Source: Candidatus Methylomirabilis sp. (lineage in GTDB: Bacteria; Oederibacteriota; PGYV01; DYJU01). Taken from it: a stretch of 37,624 nucleotides of DNA. Within the stretch, counting starts at the first letter, position 1, and each line of letters begins with the position of its first letter. Below, piece after piece: positions 18,102-25,988 of this stretch. The notes beneath the pieces are model-generated. The model searched no databases. It saw nothing but the letters and a program-made list of their open reading frames with translations, and was not told where the DNA came from. The DNA lies in the NCBI GenBank assembly GCA_020722985.1, contig DYJU01000016.1, positions 1-37,624 on the forward strand. The letters are read 5' to 3'. The position numbers and the translations under genes were made by a program.

Positions 18102-18243
18102 AACAAAGCAATCTTGCTTTTATTACCGATCGCCTTTTTATCTTGTCTTCTTTCGTTTTTTAACTACGAGATTACTTCGTCAGATTCATATTACTCTTAT
18201 TTTTTCCTCTTAACTTTCCTTTCGGTTTTCCCGAGAATGACAA
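18102..18243 (+). repeat. Dispersed intergenic repeat (GATTGCTTCG family), copy
   Basis: AACAAAGCAATCTTGCTTTTATTACC...TCTTGTCTTCTTTCGTTTTTTAACTACGAGATTACTTCGTCAG...TTTCGGTTTTCCCGAGAATGACA; strongly similar to 5834-5973, 6162-6300, 24273-24380 and the reverse complement of 35970-36112. Confidence 0.75.
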
Positions 18244-18416
18244 AGCCATGTATTTTCTTTATAGTAACCACACTTTTACAAGTGGACTTCTGCTGGCTGA
18301 ACTATTAGAATAAAATAGGAATTTATAAAACAAAATTTCCACTTGTTCATGATTTGCAAAGAAGGATAGTAAAAAATTATTGCCTCGTAACAATCCACTT
18401 TTATTATTCAAAATTA

Positions 18417-19184
18417 TCAAAATTCCTCTCTTTTTTGTATTATTAATCTTTCTTCTTCTCCTTTTTCTGTCTTTTTTATCTGATTTAAAATATCATTAAA
18501 GGAAACCTGCTTTATTTTTTCTATTGTTCTATCGCCTATTGGTCTTAAAGCTAAACTAATTTTCCCTTTTTGCCGCGCAAAAGTAATTATTTCTGCTTCC
18601 TCTGGATTTACAGCAAAGGTCACAGTAGAATAAATACTTTCTTTACCAGACATTTTAAAATTATTTCCGACAGCTATTACTTTAACTACCTGCAAAATGG
18701 TTGCCGTGCATAATTTTTTTTCATGAACATCTTCATAAGTTAATATCAAATCAACAAAATCACCTGGCCTTATCATATAACTTACACCTGTTACATCATC
18801 AACACCTATACTTACAGCCCGCAAGCCCAATGGAATTGCAGTATTTAATTCAGAACTCCTTTCTGTTATTTTATTAATAAGTATCGGTTCTCCTTTTATA
18901 AAAGGACCTATGGCAACTTTTTTTAATACTTTTTTAGGTTCTTTAAGATGTGCTTCGGTTACCCATTTTTTAGGCATATTAGCAAAATCTATCATCTCTT
19001 CTGTAATTTCTGACCAGGCAGGTATATATTTAGCAGCAACTATCACTTTTACTGGTTCAATTTTTTGCATAATAAATTTTTCTTTTTCATTAATAAAAAG
19101 ATAGGTAAGCAGTGCAGCAAAAATTCCTGAAATTAAAGAAAGCAAAAGTAACTTTGTTTCGGTTTTCATTTCTTTTAAGTTCAT
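18417..19184 (-). CDS. cpaB: CpaB/RcpC-like Flp pilus assembly protein (SAF domain)
   Basis: 255-aa ORF; N-terminal TM, then VKVIVAAKYIPAWSEITEEMIDFANMP, GPFIKGEPILINKIT, LRAVSIGVDDVTGVSYMIRPGDFVDLILTYED. Confidence 0.9.
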   Translation of the reverse strand: MNLKEMKTETKLLLLSLISGIFAALLTYLFINEKEKFIMQKIEPVKVIVAAKYIPAWSEITEEMIDFANMPKKWVTEAHLKEPKKVLKKVAIGPFIKGEPILINKITERSSELNTAIPLGLRAVSIGVDDVTGVSYMIRPGDFVDLILTYEDVHEKKLCTATILQVVKVIAVGNNFKMSGKESIYSTVTFAVNPEEAEIITFARQKGKISLALRPIGDRTIEKIKQVSFNDILNQIKKTEKGEEERLIIQKREEF

Positions 19185-19206
19185 CTTTTTCTCCTTATTT
19201 TTTATT

Positions 19207-19968
19207 TTATCCTATTATACTAAAATAAAGTTTATCTTTAATTATTGAAAAAAACACAAAGTATTCATCATTGTCTTTTTTTATAAATAAAAATTTATAA
19301 TCGCTTTTATTGTCATTATTTAATTTTGTTATCTGCCATTTTTCATTTTTAAGATTTTTCAACCACTTTTCTGAAGCAAAATCAAATTCCCGCGTATCAA
19401 AAACGCCGTGATAAAAAAAATTATATTTACTTTTTAATCCCGGAAAGTTGACATATAAAATTTCCGTTAACTCATCAGGCAATTTTAATTTTTTAATCTT
19501 CTTTATATTTATCTTTTCATCTATATTTGCTGGAATTTTCATAATAACAACATTTGTTCTATCAGAATTCGTTGAAGCAGCAACCAGATTACCAGTTTTA
19601 TTTTTATCAATATAGAATAAATAATCAAAATCAGGATTAAAAAATTCTTCTCTGTTATTTAATAATAAAAATGCTAACATTTTTATATTTTTATTATCAA
19701 TTATTTTTAATTTTTTTTCTTTAGCATAATTTTGATAATAACCAATAACATCTCCCTGATGAGAATCAGTTAAAAAATTTTTCATATTTACTTTTTTACC
19801 ATTTACTAAAAATTCACTAAAATTTAAATTCCCTGAAATTTTAAATCCATCAAAGTTATTTATATTAACCATATCATCATAAATAAACGCAAACATGCAG
19901 GAGGGAAAAATAGAAATAAAAATTAAAAATATATAAATTTTATTAAATTTAATTGTTTTTTTCATCAT
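19207..19968 (-). CDS. Hypothetical exported protein in the Tad-like cluster
   Basis: 253-aa ORF with N-terminal hydrophobic signal (KIYIFLIFISIFPSCMFAFI); sits between a TadE-like gene and cpaB. Confidence 0.75.
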   Translation of the reverse strand: MMKKTIKFNKIYIFLIFISIFPSCMFAFIYDDMVNINNFDGFKISGNLNFSEFLVNGKKVNMKNFLTDSHQGDVIGYYQNYAKEKKLKIIDNKNIKMLAFLLLNNREEFFNPDFDYLFYIDKNKTGNLVAASTNSDRTNVVIMKIPANIDEKINIKKIKKLKLPDELTEILYVNFPGLKSKYNFFYHGVFDTREFDFASEKWLKNLKNEKWQITKLNNDNKSDYKFLFIKKDNDEYFVFFSIIKDKLYFSIIG

Positions 19969-20455
19969 CTTTCCTCACATCAAAAATTTGAACTAATTTT
20001 GTTATCATATTATCAAGTGTTAAATTAAAACTTCCACCATGTGCTGTATGAAGGTCGGTGGTTAATTTAATTTGTTTTTTACCTGTAATTAAAGAAAATA
20101 AAGGCAGGAGTTTTTCCTTATAAGATATAATAACCCTGATGCTTATAAATTTATTAAAAACATTTATCAGGAAATTTCCTTTTAAATTATCTCCTAAAAA
20201 ACTTTTATATTTAATATCTAAATTTTCATATTTTAAGCCTAAAATTTTAGAATAATTTTCAACAAATTCGTTAACATTTTCTTCTTCATCTATATCAGAA
20301 GTTATATACATCATTATTTCTCTTTCTAAAATTGCAATTTTTATTTTTGTTATAAAAATTTCAGCGAACTGCCATATTCCAATAAAAAAGACCAGAAGAA
20401 TTGGAATTAAAATCACAAACTCTGCTAATGCCTGTGCTTTATTTTTTCTTTTCAT
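19949..20455 (-). CDS. TadE-like pseudopilin/pilus assembly protein
   Basis: The ORF track starts at 20554, but the likely start is MKRKNKAQALAEFVILIPILLVFFIGIWQFAEIF at 20455, 1 nt after the upstream stop; class III prepilin-like motif KAQALAEFVI. Confidence 0.82.
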   Translation of the reverse strand: MKRKNKAQALAEFVILIPILLVFFIGIWQFAEIFITKIKIAILEREIMMYITSDIDEEENVNEFVENYSKILGLKYENLDIKYKSFLGDNLKGNFLINVFNKFISIRVIISYKEKLLPLFSLITGKKQIKLTTDLHTAHGGSFNLTLDNMITKLVQIFDVRKDDEKNN

Positions 20456-20456
20456 T

Positions 20457-21539
20457 TTAATGTAATAAAAATTTACTGAATACTTTTTCGTCAAACATCC
20501 CTGTATCAACAGGCAACCCTGCCCTTTCAATTCGCGGGGAATATTTTGCACCATTCAAATCCTTAACATCCAAAGAACCACCATCTATTACAACTTTTGA
20601 CACTGTCAGAAAAAAATTATTTGGTTTTATTTCTTTTTTCTTTTCATCTTTAAAAAGATTCTTTGCAACTAAAAACTCATTTCCCCACTTTAAACTTGCG
20701 ACCCAGATACAATGTTCTCCTTTTTCTTCAATAAAAGTTTTCAAATTGCCTTTCTCAGTTGAAAACCCATACTTATTCACAACTTCGCGTGTTACAAAAT
20801 ATCTTCTATTTCCATTTTCTGTCATAACAGCCATTATCATCTGCCATCTCCTTGCCTTTGAATTATAGAAAACATTAGAAGAATCAACATATATTTTTTT
20901 GTCTTTATTTTTGTAATAGTATTTAACTTCTGTTTCTAAAATTTCTGTTGCTGTCTGCCTCCTTAAATTTAGATTCGGGATTATGGAATAATCATTTTCT
21001 GATGAAGAACTTGAAAAATTTTTAATATTATTTAAAAAATCATTATTAAAATCTATTTTTTCTAAAATATCAGGCAGAACAGAAGAAAGCCCGGGAAAGG
21101 AAAAAGAATTATTAGATTCTGACGAGTCACTTTCGCCCACTTCTTTATTAAATAAAGGCACACTTAATACTTTATTTTCATATCCATTTAATAAAACCAT
21201 TCCGAATATAAAATAAGGCGAAATACCCATGATAAAATCCTGTATCCCCTGGACTGCATCAATTGTTGTTTTACACGCACCAAGAGTTACTGCTGTAACA
21301 GCATACGCACCTGCAAGTCCTTTATTACTTAATGAAGCTATATTTAATATCCTTGAATACCATAAACCACCTTCTAAGGCCGCGGAATCGCAAATATTCT
21401 GCATGTGAATTTTTTTGTAAATCAGATTACCTGTTTCAATAACTAAAAAAGTAATCATAAAAATTATAATAAAAACAAATATAGCCATAATAAGTATCTG
21501 TCCTTTATTTTTGCCAGTTATTTTTTTACTCTTCTTCAT
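20457..21539 (-). CDS. TadG-like (Tad domain) pilus-associated membrane protein
   Basis: 360-aa ORF; KNKGQILIMAIFVFIIIFMITFLVIETGNLIYKKIHMQNICDSAALEGG resembles the Putative Flp pilus-assembly TadE/G-like N-terminal region. Confidence 0.78.
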   Translation of the reverse strand: MKKSKKITGKNKGQILIMAIFVFIIIFMITFLVIETGNLIYKKIHMQNICDSAALEGGLWYSRILNIASLSNKGLAGAYAVTAVTLGACKTTIDAVQGIQDFIMGISPYFIFGMVLLNGYENKVLSVPLFNKEVGESDSSESNNSFSFPGLSSVLPDILEKIDFNNDFLNNIKNFSSSSSENDYSIIPNLNLRRQTATEILETEVKYYYKNKDKKIYVDSSNVFYNSKARRWQMIMAVMTENGNRRYFVTREVVNKYGFSTEKGNLKTFIEEKGEHCIWVASLKWGNEFLVAKNLFKDEKKKEIKPNNFFLTVSKVVIDGGSLDVKDLNGAKYSPRIERAGLPVDTGMFDEKVFSKFLLH

Positions 21540-22104
21540 TAAAAGGGCACCTCATTATCGCATTAGATTTTATAAGATAATAAGGATTATTTAATTTAAC
21601 CAAAATAAATTTTTTAAAATAATCAACATCTTCTTCCTTATTAAAAAATCCAAAAATTTTATTCACAAAAGGAACTTTAAGTGGCATATAATATTTTACT
21701 TTAACATTAATAAATTTTTCTTTTGAACCTTCTACATCAACCTGTTCTATTTCAACTTCGCTTTTTTCTATTTTTTCTAAAATAAAATTAAATAAAATAT
21801 TTTTTCCTGTTTCCAGAGAAAATGTTTCTTTTGAATTGATAATTGATAGAATAAGTTTCATTATATTATCTGCCTGTTTTGCATTTTCTATTTTTTCATC
21901 GCTATAATAATATGAAACAGCAACCCTGCCCACAATATAAGCAGTATATTTTACAAGAAAAGTATTTATTATAATAAAAGAAAATTGTATAAGTCCTAAG
22001 GAAAACAAAAGAAAAATTGGTAAAATTAAAGAAAATTCCACCATGCTCTGTGCTTTTGTTTTCCTTATTTTAAATCCATAAATTTTAAAATTTTTATTCA
22101 TCAT
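21526..22104 (-). CDS. TadE-like pilus assembly protein
   Basis: 192-aa ORF; KTKAQSMVEFSLILPIFLLFSLGLIQFSFIIINTFLVKYTAYIVGRVA. Confidence 0.85.
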   Translation of the reverse strand: MMNKNFKIYGFKIRKTKAQSMVEFSLILPIFLLFSLGLIQFSFIIINTFLVKYTAYIVGRVAVSYYYSDEKIENAKQADNIMKLILSIINSKETFSLETGKNILFNFILEKIEKSEVEIEQVDVEGSKEKFINVKVKYYMPLKVPFVNKIFGFFNKEEDVDYFKKFILVKLNNPYYLIKSNAIMRCPFNEEE

Positions 22105-22303
22105 TTAAGTCATCTTTTTTATCTATACTGTCCTGGACTTCTGAGTTTATGGTATCAGCGGCATCTTTAAATGACTTCTTTACATTTCCGCCAAATAATT
22201 TTAATCCGCCAATAACCAAAATAGCAATAAGAGCAATGATAAGTATATACTCAACAAGCCCTTGCGCCCTTCTACCTCTTAAAACTTTTTTCATTTTAAG
22301 CAC
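22094..22303 (-). CDS. Flp-family type IVb pilin
   Basis: 69-aa ORF; KKVLRGRRAQGLVEYILIIALIAILVIGGLKLFGGNVKKSFKDAADTINSE, the canonical Flp/Fap pilin architecture; GGAGGTG upstream. Confidence 0.92.
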   Translation of the reverse strand: MLKMKKVLRGRRAQGLVEYILIIALIAILVIGGLKLFGGNVKKSFKDAADTINSEVQDSIDKKDDLNDE

Positions 22304-22311
22304 CTCCTTTT

Positions 22312-22476
22312 TTATGGTATTGGTAAAGAAATTATAAATAAGAAATTTTTTAAAAAATTAGCAAATAAAAGTGCGAAAAATTTACTCATCAATAAACTTA
22401 AAATAAATATAAAAAAAACTATTAATATATATTCAACAATCGCCTGTGCCTTTTTACCTCTTATCAATTTTTTCAC
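22312..22476 (-). CDS. Second Flp-pilin-like small protein (54 aa), not in the supplied ORF track
   Basis: GTG start at 22476, TAA stop at 22312-22314. My translation: MKKLIRGKKAQAIVEYILIVFFIFILSLLMSKFFALLFANFLKNFLFIISLPIP. Matches the N-terminus of the adjacent Flp pilin (KVLRGRRAQGLVEYILII); start overlaps the 3' end of the TPR gene. Confidence 0.8.
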   Translation of the reverse strand: MKKLIRGKKAQAIVEYILIVFFIFILSLLMSKFFALLFANFLKNFLFIISLPIP

Positions 22477-23797
22477 CAACTTTTATTGTATTTAATTCTT
22501 CTATTTTTTTTATGCCTGTTTTTGCTTCTGTATTTTCAGCATCAAGCCGTAAAATATATTCGTATTTACTTTTCGCTTTTTCAAGTAATCCCTGATTTAT
22601 TAATGTTTCAGCATCAGCAATTAACTTTTTTATTTTTTCCTGTTTATGTATTTTTGCCTCTTCTAATTTTGCTTTTGCAATTTCTATATTTTTCTTTGCT
22701 TGCTCATCATCCGGGTTGATTTTTAAGACTTCATCCCAGTATTTGCATGCACTTTCATAATCGCCTTTTTCAAAACAGGCAACTCCTTTGTTATAAAGTT
22801 GATTGACTTTCTTTTGAGTTTTTTCCTTTTCATTGAATATCGCAAGTTTAATTTTTAACTCTTTTTCCATATCTTTTGCGGAAATATTCTTCTCATTAAA
22901 TTCTAATGCTTCTTTTATTTTTTCATAAGATTCTCTCATTTTATTTTCTTCTTTTAATGCTTTAGCTTTTTCAAAAAGTTCATTGCTTATCCTGTTAAAT
23001 TCATTTACATAAAATTCGGCATGTTTATTGTTCTTATTATTGATATAAACCTTTTCATATAAACTTCTCGCTTTTTTTATCTCGCCGTCTGTCCTGGCTT
23101 TATCTGCCTGTTCTATTAACCTATCCTCATCTTCTTTATCCTTTATACTTAACAATTTTTCTTGAGACAAATTTAAAAATTTTTTAACCTGATTGTTAGC
23201 GGCGTCAAGATCTTTTGCTTTTTCAAATTTTTCAATTGCCTCTTTATATAAACCTTTTCTATAAAAAGCCATTCCTTTTTCATATAATTCCTTTACTAAA
23301 CTCTGAAATGGTTTTGTATCATCAAATAAAAACTCCTCATTACTGATTTCTTTTATCATCTGGCTTGCAGTTTTATTTTCTTTATCAAGTTTTAAAATAT
23401 CCTGAAGTTCTGCTAAAGCATTTAATAATTTACTTTCTTTATAATATTTATTTGCCTTTTCAAACCTATTCATAATTAAATTGGTTTCTGAATTTTCCAC
23501 GGAATTATTTGTTATTTGCTCTCCCTTTACTTCTGCTATTATTTGATTTAAAATTTCCGTATTTTCTTTTTTTAATTGAATAATTACCCGGATTTCCTCT
23601 AAAAAACTTTTATGATAATTTTTTTCAAAATATTGTTGGGCTAATTTTATATGTTTTTTAATAATAAAATTATTTTCTACCGAATAGAGTTTTTCCAATT
23701 CTGCTTTAATATCAAGGGATAAAATATTCTCATATAATACAATTAATACCAAAATCAATATAAAAAAACTTTTATAAATTTTAAATATTATTCTCAT
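22454..23797 (-). CDS. Exported/membrane-anchored TPR protein
   Basis: 447-aa ORF; N-terminal signal/TM (FKIYKSFFILILVLIVLYENILS), then TPR-like units (EKGMAFYRKGLYKEAIEKFEKAKDLDAANNQVKK; NKGVACFEKGDYESACKYWDEVLKINPDDEQAKKN). Confidence 0.85.
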   Translation of the reverse strand: MRIIFKIYKSFFILILVLIVLYENILSLDIKAELEKLYSVENNFIIKKHIKLAQQYFEKNYHKSFLEEIRVIIQLKKENTEILNQIIAEVKGEQITNNSVENSETNLIMNRFEKANKYYKESKLLNALAELQDILKLDKENKTASQMIKEISNEEFLFDDTKPFQSLVKELYEKGMAFYRKGLYKEAIEKFEKAKDLDAANNQVKKFLNLSQEKLLSIKDKEDEDRLIEQADKARTDGEIKKARSLYEKVYINNKNNKHAEFYVNEFNRISNELFEKAKALKEENKMRESYEKIKEALEFNEKNISAKDMEKELKIKLAIFNEKEKTQKKVNQLYNKGVACFEKGDYESACKYWDEVLKINPDDEQAKKNIEIAKAKLEEAKIHKQEKIKKLIADAETLINQGLLEKAKSKYEYILRLDAENTEAKTGIKKIEELNTIKVGEKIDKR

Positions 23798-23825
23798 AAA
23801 AACCCTCTATAATTGTTTGTGGGAA

Positions 23826-23854
23826 TTTATATTATAAATTCTTTGATTTGTCAA
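23826..23854 (-). promoter_or_regulatory. Candidate sigma70-type promoter of the Tad-like cluster
   Basis: Minus strand TTGACA (23849-23854), 17 bp spacer, TATAAA (23826-23831), ~29 nt before the start codon at 23797. Confidence 0.65.
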
Positions 23855-24106
23855 TAAAAATTTTAAAATACTTGGGAATAAGGATAGACCTGTCGGACAC
23901 TTAAAGAAGTTAAAAATATAGTAATAATTAAAGTATTTAATTCACCAGGCAAGTGAGATTTATTTTTTCAACCTGCCAGATTGCTTCGTTATGCTCATAT
24001 TCCCCTTGATTTTTCTTTCTATACCATTTTTCGTCTTCCACCAAAATGACACCATCAGTTGTTAAACTTTTACAATAATTTTTCCTTCATCCTATCCTTT
24101 TTCTCC

Positions 24107-24251
24107 TCTCCCCTAAGGTGGAGGGCAAAGGTGATGGGGTATTGCTCTCGTTAAGTATCTTTTCCAGAACACCCTCTTTATTATTTCCTGCCGTATACCA
24201 ACCTCAACAACAAACCCCCTCATCCTATCCTTCTCCCCTCTGGGGAGAAGG
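24107..24251. repeat. BIME/REP-pair-like element, copy 2
   Basis: Shares GTATTGCTCTCGTTAAGTAT (24139-24158), CTCTTTATTATTTCCTGC and CCCCCTCATCCTATCCTTCTCCCCTCTGGGGAGAAGGAA with copy 1; distal hairpin CCTTCTCCCC-TCT-GGGGAGAAGG at 24229-24251. Confidence 0.8.
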
Positions 24252-24272
24252 AACTTCCTTAGGTAATAGTAT

Positions 24273-24380
24273 CACCTATTGCCTTCTCTACTTGTCTTAT
24301 TTCGCTTTCAACTGCCAAATTGCTTAATCTGGCTCATATACCCTTATTTTCCCCTCTATACTCCTCTTTCGGCTTCCTAA
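24273..24380 (+). repeat. Dispersed intergenic repeat (GATTGCTTCG family), copy
   Basis: CACCTATTGCCTTCTCTACTTGTCTTATTTCGCTTTCAACTGCCAAATTGCTTAATCTGGCTCATATACCCTTATTTTCCCC...TCTTTCGGCTTCCTAAGAATGACAAC. Confidence 0.72.
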
Positions 24381-24448
24381 GAATGACAACTATTCTTTGT
24401 CATTTTAAAGTCATGCGAACAAGCCCCTTTATCTTCTATTCTCCGGTT

Positions 24449-24476
24449 ATAGACGCCCAGGGATGGGCGTCTCTAC
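24449..24476. repeat. GACGCCC hairpin element (copy in region D)
   Basis: AGACGCCCA / TGGGCGTCT perfect 9-bp arms (24451-24459 / 24464-24472) followed by CTAC; flanks also match region B. Confidence 0.75.
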
Positions 24477-24562
24477 CTTCTAAATGTCAGACGGATGATA
24501 ACTTCTGCCCCCTATAACCTTTTAACTTTCGCCTGACTCAGCAAAACGTCAAAATTATTTTT

Positions 24563-25927
24563 TTATCTTATCTTAAACGCAACATATATCATTGCATCTG
24601 AACGTTCTATTAAAAGAACAACATCATTTCCTTTTTTTAATTTTGAAATTATCTTATTAAAATCATCAACATTTTTTACACTTTCACTATTTATCTCATG
24701 AATTATGTCCCCACGCATTATTCCATTATCATCCGCTGGGCTACCAGGTATTACATTTAATACAACAACACCGGTAGTTACTTTTGAATATGTTTCATCT
24801 AAATTTCCAACAATTATACCAATATCATTTTCTCCCTGTTCTGTCTCGGCAGGAGCATATACCTTTTCAATATTTCTTTCGCCTGTTATAACTTCTAGAT
24901 ATTTTTCTTTACCTTCTCTTATTACTTTAACTTTTACCTTTTTGTTTACTGGGGTCTGTGCAACTATGTTTTGTAATTCCCTGTAATTAATAACTTTTTT
25001 GCCGTCAAATTCCACTATAACATCTCCTCTTTTTATACCACCTTTTTCAGCAGGGCTACCTTTAAATACCTGAGATATTAAAACTCCTTCTTTTACTTTA
25101 AAATGTTTAGAAAGTTCAGGGGTTAATTCCTGAATACCGACTCCAAGCCAGCCACGGACAACTTTACCTTTTGTTACTATGTCACTATAAACTTTTTTTG
25201 CCATATTAACAGGTATAGCAAAACCGACACCTTCATATCCTCCTGAACGAGAAGTTATAGCAGTATTTATTCCAATTACTTCTCCAGAAAGGTTGACAAG
25301 TGGTCCGCCTGAATTTCCTGGATTTATTGCCGCATCTGTTTGTAAAAAATTATCATAAGTCCCTGCACCTATTATCCTGCCTTTTGCGCTTATTATTCCC
25401 TGTGTTACTGATTGTTCCAGACCAAAAGGGCTACCAATTGCTATGGCCCAGTCACCAACATCTATTTTATCAGAATTACCTAAAGAAGCAGGAATTAACC
25501 CATCCACACTATTAATTTTAATAACAGCCACATCAGTTTCTTTGTCTATACCTACTATTTTTGCTTTATATTCTTTTTGGTTATATAATTTAACTGTAAT
25601 TTCATCCGCTTCTTCAACAACATGACTGTTTGTCATAATATATCCTTTTTTGTCAACTATAAAACCACTTCCTAAACTCCTTCTCTTAAAGGTTCCCTTT
25701 GGAATACCAAAAAATCTTTCCAGAATATCATCATCAAAAAATTGATCATAAAAAGGATCTACGTTACGTTTTAATACCTGAACAGTGGAAATATTTACAA
25801 CTGATGGTTTTACTTTATCTGCAATTTCTTTGAAACTTGCCGGTATAAATTTAACCTCTGCTAAAGAATAAAATGAAATAAATAAACAAATTAGAGTATA
25901 TAACATTAATCTTTTCATATTTAACAT
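24563..25927 (-). CDS. HtrA/Do-family periplasmic serine protease with two PDZ domains
   Basis: 454-aa ORF; signal peptide, VKPSVVNIST, catalytic TNSHVVE, ETDVAVIKI, NPGNSGGPLVNLSGEVIGINTAI; two PDZ modules (GVLISQVFKGSPAEKGGIKRGDVIVEFDGK; GVVVLNVIPGSPADDNGIMRGDIIHEIN). Confidence 0.95.
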   Translation of the reverse strand: MLNMKRLMLYTLICLFISFYSLAEVKFIPASFKEIADKVKPSVVNISTVQVLKRNVDPFYDQFFDDDILERFFGIPKGTFKRRSLGSGFIVDKKGYIMTNSHVVEEADEITVKLYNQKEYKAKIVGIDKETDVAVIKINSVDGLIPASLGNSDKIDVGDWAIAIGSPFGLEQSVTQGIISAKGRIIGAGTYDNFLQTDAAINPGNSGGPLVNLSGEVIGINTAITSRSGGYEGVGFAIPVNMAKKVYSDIVTKGKVVRGWLGVGIQELTPELSKHFKVKEGVLISQVFKGSPAEKGGIKRGDVIVEFDGKKVINYRELQNIVAQTPVNKKVKVKVIREGKEKYLEVITGERNIEKVYAPAETEQGENDIGIIVGNLDETYSKVTTGVVVLNVIPGSPADDNGIMRGDIIHEINSESVKNVDDFNKIISKLKKGNDVVLLIERSDAMIYVAFKIR

Positions 25928-25988
25928 CTCCTTTTTAATTTTATTTTAATAACAAAAAACTAAATCATAAATCACAATTTATAATTTT

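Noticed and set aside
5834-24391. CRISPR array interpretation of the repeated intergenic words
   Set aside because: Copies are long, diverged, irregularly spaced and reversible in orientation; no short identical repeats with unique spacers and no cas genes.
24118-24517. Plus ORFs 24118..24327 and 24320..24517
   Set aside because: Repeat-derived; contain SPLWGE-type translations of the GC-rich hairpins and are not conserved between repeat copies.
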